Assembly: GCA_964392085.1 (NCBI GenBank)
Contig: CAYMOV010000138.1
Span: 1 to 6,515, forward strand
Length of the DNA: 6,515 nucleotides
Reading direction: 5' to 3'
DNA from: CAYMOV01 sp964392085
Lineage (GTDB): Bacteria; Oederibacteriota; Muellerivitia; Muellerivitales; Muellerivitaceae
A program made the translations under genes and the position numbers. Shown here piece after piece: positions 1 through 5,019 of this stretch (positions within the stretch are counted from its first letter, which is position 1; every line of letters begins with the position of its first letter). The notes below the pieces were generated by a model. The model made no database searches. It saw nothing but the letters and a program-made list of their open reading frames with translations, and was not told the DNA's origin.

Positions 1-263
1 CGTCGGACGGCAGTCAGGTTTCCTGGACCACTGAGGGGAACAACGATTCGGTCATCGTTACGGATCAATACAATAATGTCCTTTACCAGACGGCTTGTTG
101 TGACGCCGTATCGCCGGTCGTCATCCCGCCCTCGGTTTATCCGGCTTCGGGAAGTTACTATTTTACCGTTCAAGTCGCCAATAAGTTAACTTCGGTGCCA
201 GGTGCTGGGGCCGGCTCCAATTTCATGTTATATGACATAAATTACACGATGATTACGCGGTGA
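1..263 (+). CDS. C-terminal fragment of a secreted beta-rich protein, paralog of the downstream lipoprotein
   Basis: The gene enters from the left edge. The reading frame begins at base 3 and gives 86 residues before the TGA at 261-263. The fragment aligns over its whole length with the C-terminus of the lipoprotein that follows. Shared blocks include DG-QVSW, VTD, QT-CCDA-SPV-IP-S-YP-SG-Y and a closing YD--Y---R, and about half the residues match by eye. The adjacent Cys pair in CCDA is kept. The alternation of short polar and hydrophobic stretches suggests an Ig-like beta-sandwich, which is inference. The N-terminus is outside the window, but a lipoprotein signal and Thr-rich linker like the neighbour's would be expected. 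Codon use is more AT-rich than in the downstream genes (AAT, TTA, ATA occur). The function is unknown; a cell-surface or extracellular role is likely. Confidence 0.75.
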   Translation, partial: SDGSQVSWTTEGNNDSVIVTDQYNNVLYQTACCDAVSPVVIPPSVYPASGSYYFTVQVANKLTSVPGAGAGSNFMLYDINYTMITR

Positions 264-445
264 TCCGAAGAGAATGGATCCCGGCGCTGTTTAAACTGTC
301 GGGGAATCGGCGGATAAAAAAGGTTTCGCCGGTTGCCGGAAGGAACGAAAAGTTACAAGGCGAAATTGGCCTGTTTCAATTCAATGTAACGACCTAGTTG
401 GTTCGTTAACGGATGTAAGTTTGATCTAATCCTCATGAGATAAGC

Positions 446-452
446 GGGAGGG
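446..452 (+). promoter_or_regulatory. Ribosome binding site that supports a TTG start
   Basis: GGGAGGG lies four bases (TAAC) before the TTG at 457. This strong Shine-Dalgarno match, together with the Lys-Lys-hydrophobic-lipobox sequence that immediately follows, fixes TTG 457 as the start. The gap between the two paralogs (264-456) is otherwise AT-richer and shows no feature I can support. Confidence 0.7.
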
Positions 453-456
453 TAAC

Positions 457-1452
457 TTGAAGAAATTATCATGGGCCTTATTGGGGATCATTGTTGCGAT
501 TGTCCCAACGGCCTGCAAAAAAAGCGGGGATTCCACCCCCACCAGCCCGGCCCCGGCCGCGACCGCCACTTTCACCAACGTACCGCCCTGCCAAAACCCC
601 ACGACCGGATATACCTGCACCCTCACTTCGACTTCCACGCCGTCCTTCACGGCCACCCCGAGCGCCACTCGGACCTGGACCTTGACGGGCACCCCCACCC
701 CGACCCCCACAGCCACCTTGACCCGGACCTCGACTTGGACCAACACCCCAACCGGGTCCAATACCTCGACGAGGACCTTGACCCCGATGATCACGTCCAC
801 CCCCACCGTGTCGTCGACCTGGACCCAGACCCAAACCGCGACCCAAACCTATACCCCGACCTCCTGTGCGACACTTCCGGCGGGGGTGTTCATCCAATCC
901 GTCGCGGCCAGATATGACTATGACGGTACCTACTTCGCATACCGCCAAACCGAATTGTCGGTCAACGGCATCGCTGAAACCACCGCGGGAATCACGATGA
1001 CAGGCCCGAGCCTGACTTTGCCGTTGGCGAGTGGCGGCACGACGATGATCCCATGCGGCGGTAATACGGGCCTGTATGGACCTGCCGTCACCGCTTGGGC
1101 CTACCAAGCGGGCCAAGTCTATACCTGCCAAGCGACGACCTCGGGTGGGACCGTCACGGCCAGCCTCACGGCGCCAGGTCTCATCACCATCCCGGCTGAT
1201 GGCACACAAGTGTCTTGGTCCGTGGATGGAACGGCCGATTGGGTGCAGGTCACCGACGCAAGCAGCCATATCCTTTGGCAGACCCCCTGTTGTGATGCGC
1301 TTTCACCGGTCACGATCCCCACGTCCATTTATCCTGGTTCCGGACAATACTTTGTTTATGCCCAAGTAGGAACTTCAGTCCCTTTCTCTGGGGCCGCAGT
1401 CGGTTCCACCTTCACGATGTACGACTATAAGTACTCGCCAGTCATCCGATAA
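457..1452 (+). CDS. Putative surface lipoprotein with Thr/Pro-rich linker and C-terminal beta-rich domain
   Basis: This 331-residue protein starts at TTG behind a strong ribosome binding site. Residues 1-20 form a lipoprotein signal: two lysines, a hydrophobic core and the lipobox PTAC, with Cys20 as the lipidated residue. Residues 21-136 are a low-complexity linker in which Thr falls at almost every second position (TxTxT), interspersed with Pro, Ser and occasional Trp. Such linkers usually hold a globular domain away from the membrane. Residues 137-331 form a domain likely rich in beta strands, with a Tyr/Gly-rich first half and a second half from about residue 248 that matches the fragment encoded upstream. 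Cys278-Cys279 are conserved between the two. No catalytic motif is visible, so binding, adhesion or a structural role is as far as inference goes. The two adjacent paralogs imply local duplication. The reading frame is convincing; the function is unknown. Confidence 0.8.
   Translation: MKKLSWALLGIIVAIVPTACKKSGDSTPTSPAPAATATFTNVPPCQNPTTGYTCTLTSTSTPSFTATPSATRTWTLTGTPTPTPTATLTRTSTWTNTPTGSNTSTRTLTPMITSTPTVSSTWTQTQTATQTYTPTSCATLPAGVFIQSVAARYDYDGTYFAYRQTELSVNGIAETTAGITMTGPSLTLPLASGGTTMIPCGGNTGLYGPAVTAWAYQAGQVYTCQATTSGGTVTASLTAPGLITIPADGTQVSWSVDGTADWVQVTDASSHILWQTPCCDALSPVTIPTSIYPGSGQYFVYAQVGTSVPFSGAAVGSTFTMYDYKYSPVIR
517..864 (+). repeat. Low-complexity Thr-alternating coding repeat
   Basis: This stretch encodes lipoprotein residues 21-136. 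Most codons at alternating positions are ACC or ACG, giving an imprecise 6-base periodicity (ACC-NNN). Trp interrupts at intervals in the forms RTWTLT, TSTWTNT and SSTWTQT. The periodicity creates long open frames on the opposite strand, such as a Val-rich one, that should not be read as genes. Slippage could change the linker length between strains. Confidence 0.7.
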
Positions 1453-1608
1453 CTGATCCGCCGCCTGGGTCGCCGCGCCATTCCGGGGTTCAAGGCGGAG
1501 GAGGGAGGGGGTTCGCCCGCCCTGGAGGCCGTCCGGTCGGTCACCTTCAGCCCCCAAAGCCCCAATCGGGCCTGGTTTGCCATCGATAAGCTGGTATTGG
1601 AGGACTAA
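1453..1608 (+). pseudogene. Gene remnant: 51 start-less codons ending in a module-like C-terminus
   Basis: Beginning immediately after the lipoprotein TAA and in the same frame, 51 codons run open to a TAA at 1606-1608. From about 1495 the codons look protein-coding, with third positions mostly G or C, and the last residues read VTFSPQSPNRAWFAIDKLVLED. No ATG or GTG, and no usable TTG, occurs in frame, so this is not an independent gene. The closing hydrophobic FAIDKLVLE pattern resembles the last strand of some carbohydrate-binding or extracellular beta-sandwich domains; that comparison is from memory. It could be the 3' stump of a deleted gene, or a former C-terminal extension of the lipoprotein cut off by the TAA. 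It could also be chance, because GC-rich DNA gives open frames easily. Confidence 0.4.
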
Positions 1609-1625
1609 ATACTGAGGCTCTTTGG

Positions 1626-1654
1626 TTGACGGTTCGAAGGCCTATGGGTAATAT
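1626..1654 (+). promoter_or_regulatory. Candidate sigma70-type promoter upstream of tRNA-Thr
   Basis: TTGACG (1626-1631) and TAATAT (1649-1654) are separated by exactly 17 bases. The -35 box matches the consensus at 5 of 6 positions and the -10 box at 4 of 6. Transcription would begin near 1661, about 150 bases before the tRNA, which implies an unusually long 5' leader. It is the best promoter-like pair I found in this gap, but one such match in a few hundred bases can arise by chance. Confidence 0.35.
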
Positions 1655-1809
1655 CCTCGCCACTGGTTTATTGAGGTTCGGCCGTTTCGGCCAACTTTGT
1701 TGGGTTTCTTGGGGTGGTTCCCACCCAGTAAAATTGGCTTTGGGCGCTGGGGCCAACACCTGTGAAGTCAGCACTCCCAAAGATTGCGCTTCACCTTGTA
1801 GGTTCGGAC
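1655..1809 (+). other. Non-coding leader with two small stem-loops
   Basis: No credible gene lies here. Two short perfect hairpins are visible: GGCCG-TTT-CGGCC at 1680-1692, and GGGTGG-TTC-CCACCC at 1712-1726. Neither is followed by a T-run, so they are not intrinsic terminators. If the promoter candidate upstream is real, they would lie in the 5' leader of the tRNA precursor. Confidence 0.3.
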
Positions 1810-1885
1810 GCTGGGGTAGCTCAGTTGGTAGAGCGACGCTTTCGTAAAGCGTAGGTCGCCGGTTCAATTCCGGTCCCCAGCTCCA
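1810..1885 (+). tRNA. tRNA-Thr, anticodon CGT
   Basis: This is a complete 76-base cloverleaf. The acceptor stem GCTGGGG (1810-1816) pairs with CCCCAGC (1875-1881), followed by discriminator T and an encoded CCA (1883-1885). The D arm is GCTC/GAGC around AGTTGGTA. The anticodon stem ACGCT/AGCGT encloses the loop TTCGTAA, which puts CGT at positions 34-36 and so reads the threonine codon ACG. The T arm GCCGG/CCGGT has one G-T pair and the loop TTCAATT. All stems pair, so the gene should be functional. ACG is used in the Thr-rich lipoprotein next door and in the metallopeptidase. Confidence 0.97.
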
Positions 1886-1928
1886 TTTTCCCGCGAAGCG
1901 GGAAATACCTATAAATGTTGGAATTGAA
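1872..1928 (+). repeat. Direct repeat, copy 1 (tRNA 3' end plus flank)
   Basis: This 57-base unit covers the last 14 bases of tRNA-Thr, the hairpin and 24 further bases ending GTTGGAATTGAA. It recurs 232 bp downstream with only three differences, all in one cluster (ACC here, TTT there, at 1907-1909). A direct repeat that begins inside the T arm of a tRNA is the typical position of an integrase attachment core, but no integrase is present in the window. Confidence 0.85.
1887..1905 (+). terminator. tRNA-proximal hairpin without T-run
   Basis: TTTCCCGC-GAA-GCGGGAAA forms a perfect 8-bp stem with a 3-base loop starting just after the tRNA CCA. It is followed by TACCTA and not by a T-run, so it may be a weak terminator or a processing hairpin. 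The downstream copy of the same hairpin has kept a T-run. Confidence 0.5.
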
Positions 1929-2103
1929 CCGATCACTCAACCGGGTTTTGCTTTTCGTGGGGGGGCCGTTGAGGTAGTGAAATGCGTGCTCTTATAGGGG
2001 CTCCGCCCCTATATACCCCGAAGGCTTTCTTAATCCCCCAGTGGACGTTCAACGGTTTTTACAACGCCCTGTGAGGACGGCGCTGGGTTGGGTCCGCACA
2101 AGG
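1929..2103. other. Non-coding segment between the two direct repeats
   Basis: These 175 bases contain no convincing open frame. Visible structure: a perfect 9-bp hairpin TATAGGGGC-TCC-GCCCCTATA at 1993-2013, and a distant 7-bp complementary pair CCGTTGA (1966-1972) with TCAACGG (2049-2055). GCTGGG at 2082-2087 can pair with CCCAGC at 2108-2113. The segment starting at 2042, where a second tRNA would begin if the whole tRNA were repeated, shows no similarity to the tRNA body. Confidence 0.45.
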
Positions 2104-2160
2104 GGTCCCCAGCTCCATTTTCCCGCGAAGCGGGAAATTTTTATAAATGTTGGAATTGAA
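2104..2160 (+). repeat. Direct repeat, copy 2 (displaced tRNA 3' end)
   Basis: This is the second copy of the 57-base unit, 54 of 57 bases identical to 1872-1928. It starts with GGTCCCCAGCTCCA, the tRNA 3' end with CCA, but no tRNA body precedes it. An upstream ATG that could extend the deacetylase frame lies inside this copy (2147) and should not be taken as its start. Confidence 0.85.
2119..2142 (+). terminator. Intrinsic terminator in the second repeat copy
   Basis: TTTCCCGC-GAA-GCGGGAAA is directly followed by TTTTT (2138-2142), a classical rho-independent layout. It would stop transcripts arriving from the tRNA side before the deacetylase gene. Confidence 0.65.
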
Positions 2161-2278
2161 GATCCCTGAAAAGTTTTCTCGTTCCAAAAGCTTTATGGAT
2201 CGGCCTTTTCCCCGTCTTTTTCCACTAGGGCTCTTTTCCCATTTGTTCTATCGTTCAAGGGGTCAAAGAACCTCATCT

Positions 2279-2282
2279 GGAG
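2279..2282 (+). promoter_or_regulatory. Ribosome binding site deciding the deacetylase start
   Basis: GGAG lies five bases before the ATG at 2288. The earlier in-frame ATG at 2147 sits in the tRNA-derived repeat with no comparable site. The residues between them do not resemble a signal peptide, whereas those after 2288 do. Confidence 0.6.
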
Positions 2283-2287
2283 TCGCC

Positions 2288-3784
2288 ATGTCCCAACCAT
2301 CCCCCCTACGCCTGTCCAGGAACCTGCCGTTCATCCTTCTGCTCCTGGGATTCCTCGCCGCGCCCGCCTTCCCCAAGGACGTCCCTTTCCGGGTCCTTCC
2401 CTGGAACGGCTACAAGGCAGCCTTGTCCCTCACCTACGACGACGGCGACCCCATCCACCTGGACGTAGCCATCCCTGAGATGCAAAAAAGGGATTTGCGC
2501 GGCACCTTCTTCCTCATCGGCAAGCCCCTCACCCGGGACGACGAATGGAAGAAGGCGGCGGAATCGGGCCAAGAGATCGGCAACCATACCTGGACCCACC
2601 GCCATACGAGTGAACTGACGGGCGCCGACGAGAAATCGGAGGTCGTCCAGACCCGGGCGAAGCTCGAGAAGCTGGCGGGGAAGCCCGTCCTGACCCTCGC
2701 CTATCCCTTCGTGGAGATCTCGCCGGGCCTGAGGAAGTGGGTCGAGGCCAATGATTTCGAGGCGCGCGGCGGGGGCCAGTCCCAAAACTACCTGACGCCG
2801 GGCATGGACCCGGACTGGATGAACCTCCCCAGCCAAGCCACCATGACCGCTTTCCCTTATGAGACCTACCAAAGTTGGGTGGACCAAGACCTTTCCCAAG
2901 GCGCCTGGACCCTCTTGATGATCCACGCGATCGAGGGTTCCACCTGGTACCAACCCATCCCAAAGGACATCTACCTCAAGTTCCTGGATTACCTGGTGGA
3001 AAAGAAGTCGGAACTTTGGATCGCCCCCTTCGGGGAAGTAGGGGCCTATTGGCGGGCTGAGAAGTGGTTGGAAAAGGTCGAACCTAAAAAGGCGGGGAAG
3101 AAGACCGTCCTCCATTGGAAAAAACCGTCGGTGTTCCCGTCCGGGGTGGTCCTCAAGGCCCATATCGAAGGCGGCGGCTTGGTCGTCACCCAGGGCGGCA
3201 AGGCCGTCTTGCCCCTCTCCCCGGACGTTTATCCGGTCGCGGTCGACGCCCAGGAACTGACCCTGGAGAACGCGGCCTGGATACCCGAGAAGGTGGCGCC
3301 CGCCGCAGCCGCGCCGACACCCCTGCCGTCCCAAGAAACATGGCGGATCCGGGCGGGGGGCGCGGATGCCAAGGACTCCGCCGGGAACCCCTGGGCGAAG
3401 GACCAGGGCTTCCAGGACGGGGACATCGCGGTCACTGATCGCCCGATCACCGCCAAGCGCGACGCCGATCTCTACCGAACCGAGCGTTGGGGCAAGGACT
3501 TCAGTTATGCCCTGCCGGTGCCCCAGGGGGAATACCAGGTTCGTCTCCTGTTCGCGGAAACCTACGTCAAGAAGCCGGGGGAACGGGTCTTCGACATCCT
3601 GATCAACGGCGAGAGGGTTTTGGGGAACTTCGACCTCCTGAAGTCCGCCGGGGCCATGGACAAGGGCCTTGAGAAGACGTTTAAGGGCATCCGGCCCGAC
3701 GCCGACGGCAAGATCAAGATCCGGTTCACGGCTTCCGTCCAGAACGCGAAGGTCTGCGCGATTGAGGTCCTTAAAATTCATTAA
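2288..3784 (+). CDS. Secreted polysaccharide deacetylase with C-terminal malectin domain
   Basis: This 498-residue protein starts with a signal peptide (about residues 1-29; basic region, run of leucines, Ala-rich end). Residues 43 to about 245 are a NodB-type carbohydrate esterase 4 domain, a metal-dependent enzyme family that removes acetyl groups from amino sugars in polysaccharides. Visible motifs are TYDDGD (49-54; Asp51 as likely base, Asp52 as metal ligand), GTFFLIG (72-78), the metal-binding HTWTH (His100, His104), and His213 in MIHAIEG, followed by the Trp-rich LWIAPFGEVGAYW. The usual arginine-containing motif 3 is replaced by AYPF (138-141), as in some subfamilies. A short beta-rich segment and an Ala/Pro linker (about 338-350) lead to a malectin-like domain at 352-498, with RIRAGG near its start, LYRTERWG, LLFAETY and RVFDILINGE. 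This is a probable carbohydrate-binding module. Substrate (chitin-like, peptidoglycan or exopolysaccharide) cannot be told from sequence alone. It is likely periplasmic or extracellular. Confidence 0.9.
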   Translation: MSQPSPLRLSRNLPFILLLLGFLAAPAFPKDVPFRVLPWNGYKAALSLTYDDGDPIHLDVAIPEMQKRDLRGTFFLIGKPLTRDDEWKKAAESGQEIGNHTWTHRHTSELTGADEKSEVVQTRAKLEKLAGKPVLTLAYPFVEISPGLRKWVEANDFEARGGGQSQNYLTPGMDPDWMNLPSQATMTAFPYETYQSWVDQDLSQGAWTLLMIHAIEGSTWYQPIPKDIYLKFLDYLVEKKSELWIAPFGEVGAYWRAEKWLEKVEPKKAGKKTVLHWKKPSVFPSGVVLKAHIEGGGLVVTQGGKAVLPLSPDVYPVAVDAQELTLENAAWIPEKVAPAAAAPTPLPSQETWRIRAGGADAKDSAGNPWAKDQGFQDGDIAVTDRPITAKRDADLYRTERWGKDFSYALPVPQGEYQVRLLFAETYVKKPGERVFDILINGERVLGNFDLLKSAGAMDKGLEKTFKGIRPDADGKIKIRFTASVQNAKVCAIEVLKIH

Positions 3785-3873
3785 CCGGGTGGTTTATCCC
3801 GTTAAGCCGTCTGTCCTGTCCCTTGGCTCATTTTGATCGCATGGGAGGAATCCGCTTATTGGCTTCCTAATGT

Positions 3874-3900
3874 TTTGAGGTTCGAAATTGGAACCTCAAA
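3874..3900. other. Perfect 10-bp inverted repeat between deacetylase and reductase genes
   Basis: TTTGAGGTTC (3874-3883), a 7-base spacer GAAATTG, and GAACCTCAAA (3891-3900) form a perfect dyad. No T-run follows on either strand, so it is not a standard intrinsic terminator. It lies 45 bases before the reductase start, a position that also suits an operator or a hairpin in the 5' leader. The rest of the 3785-3945 gap shows no promoter I can support. Confidence 0.5.
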
Positions 3901-3945
3901 CGGCCGGCAGGGCACTAGGGCTTCCATCCGGGTTAAACTGGGGGC

Positions 3946-4719
3946 ATGAGGCACGTAACCCTCCCCAACGGCCGGTCCATGCCGACCCTCGGCCTCGGCA
4001 CCTGGGATCTCCGGGGCCGCGACTGCCGCGGGGCGGTGGCCCTGGCCCTGAAGCTGGGCTACCGCCACATCGATACCGCCGAGATGTACGGCAACGAGAC
4101 GGAGATCGGCGGGGCCTTGGCCGACTCCGGGGTGCCACGCGATGAGCTGTTCATCACCACCAAGGTTTGGACCGACCACTTCCACGCCGCCGACTTCAAG
4201 CGGGCGGTGGGGGAATCCCTCCGCAAACTCCGCCTGTCCCATGTGGACCTCCTGCTCCTCCATTGGCCCAACAACGCCGTGCCCCTGGCCGAAACCGTGG
4301 GGGCGCTCTGCGCCGAGGCGAAATCAGGCCGCGCCCTGGCCGTGGGGGTCAGCAATTACGACCTATCGCTCCTCAAGAAGGCCGAAGCCCTGGCGGAGAT
4401 GCCCCTCGCCTGCAACCAGGTTAAGTACTGCCTGGGGGACGACCTGGGGGACCTGTTGCCCTACGCGCGGTCCAAGGGCCTGGTGATCACCGCCTATACG
4501 CCCCTTGGCCGGGGCTCGGTCGTCAAGAACCGGGCCCTCCAGAAGGTCGCGGAGAGGCACGGAATAACCCCCGCCCAGGTGGCGCTCAACTGGTTGGTCC
4601 GGCAGGACGGCGTATCGGCAATACCTAAAGCGACTGGGGAAGAACACCTGAGGGAGAATTTGGATATTTTCGGTTTCGAGTTGGATGGGGACGATCTGAA
4701 GGCGTTGACAGTGGTTTGA
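3946..4719 (+). CDS. Aldo/keto reductase, DkgB/2,5-diketogluconate reductase-like
   Basis: This is a 257-residue NAD(P)H-dependent cytosolic carbonyl reductase of the AKR superfamily, folding as a (beta/alpha)8 barrel. The catalytic tetrad is intact: Asp43 and Tyr48 in YRHIDTAEMYGNE, Lys73 in ITTKVW, and His106 in LLLHWPN. Other family signatures are GVSNY (134-138), CNQVKY, AYTPLGRGS and the cofactor-binding IPKA...N (Lys228, Asn238). The start ATG begins MRHVTLPNGRSMPTLGLGTW, the normal family N-terminus. Only a G-run directly abutting ATG serves as a ribosome site, so initiation may be weak. The C-terminus ends at DDLKALTVV, lacking the ten to twenty residues that normally close the active site. 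The substrate is unknown; family members reduce diketogluconate, methylglyoxal and other aldehydes. The gene does not look functionally linked to its neighbours. Confidence 0.92.
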   Translation: MRHVTLPNGRSMPTLGLGTWDLRGRDCRGAVALALKLGYRHIDTAEMYGNETEIGGALADSGVPRDELFITTKVWTDHFHAADFKRAVGESLRKLRLSHVDLLLLHWPNNAVPLAETVGALCAEAKSGRALAVGVSNYDLSLLKKAEALAEMPLACNQVKYCLGDDLGDLLPYARSKGLVITAYTPLGRGSVVKNRALQKVAERHGITPAQVALNWLVRQDGVSAIPKATGEEHLRENLDIFGFELDGDDLKALTVV

Positions 4720-5019
4720 TCGGGGCGGGCGATGATCCATCGAAAAAAGGATGGGTGGCCTGGCCGCATAACCCCATTTTCCCACGTGTTTATCTGGGTT
4801 TGGACCACCCCAACGGGAACGATGGAATAAACATGCTTCCCATTCCTCTATTTATTGGAATGGAGGGGTTATGGTCCCGGATAGGGTTGGAAGCCATCCG
4901 CCGTGGGATGGATGGACCCCTTGGAAAAACGGTAAAAGACCCTCATTGGAGGGAATGGAAGGTGGTAACGTTTATGCGTCTGCCCGATTTGAAGCACTTT
5001 TAACCGGAACGTCTGGTAC
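4720..5019 (+). other. Gap with one weak open frame and small hairpins
   Basis: A frame open from TTG 4716 to TAA 5001-5003 would encode 95 residues (MIGAGDDPSKKGW to LPDLKHF). It overlaps the reductase end by four bases, lacks the strong G/C third-position bias of the neighbouring genes, and has no recognisable domain. Its first codons may instead be the shifted tail of the reductase. Two hairpins, CCATTCC/GGAATGG (4840-4846 with 4857-4863) and CCATCC/GGATGG (4894-4899 with 4906-4911), argue for non-coding DNA. No T-run terminator or clear promoter is seen. A real small protein cannot be excluded. Confidence 0.3.

Noticed and set aside
289..296. GTTTAAAC palindrome as a possible operator
   Set aside because: An isolated 8-base palindrome without flanking symmetry or a promoter is expected by chance.
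426..1269. Long - strand frames (Val-rich and Gly/Arg-rich) opposite the lipoprotein
   Set aside because: They mirror the Thr-alternating coding repeat and GC-rich codons of the + strand gene; no ribosome site or domain supports them.
1547..1936. 129-codon frame on the - strand containing WGPELNRRPTLYESVALPTELPQR
   Set aside because: It is antisense to the tRNA-Thr gene. The motif is what the reverse complement of a tRNA translates to, a well-known source of spurious hypothetical proteins.
2042..2117. A second, degenerate tRNA-Thr ending at 2117
   Set aside because: Only the last 14 bases match. The region where the rest would lie shows no similarity, and no D or anticodon arm can be drawn.
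2147..2287. Upstream extension of the deacetylase to ATG 2147
   Set aside because: The ATG lies in the tRNA-derived repeat just after a terminator, has no ribosome site, and would bury the signal peptide behind 47 unlikely residues.
2306..3781. 491-codon open frame on the - strand
   Set aside because: It lies entirely opposite the deacetylase-malectin gene, whose motifs are unambiguous; GC-rich third positions create the antisense opening.
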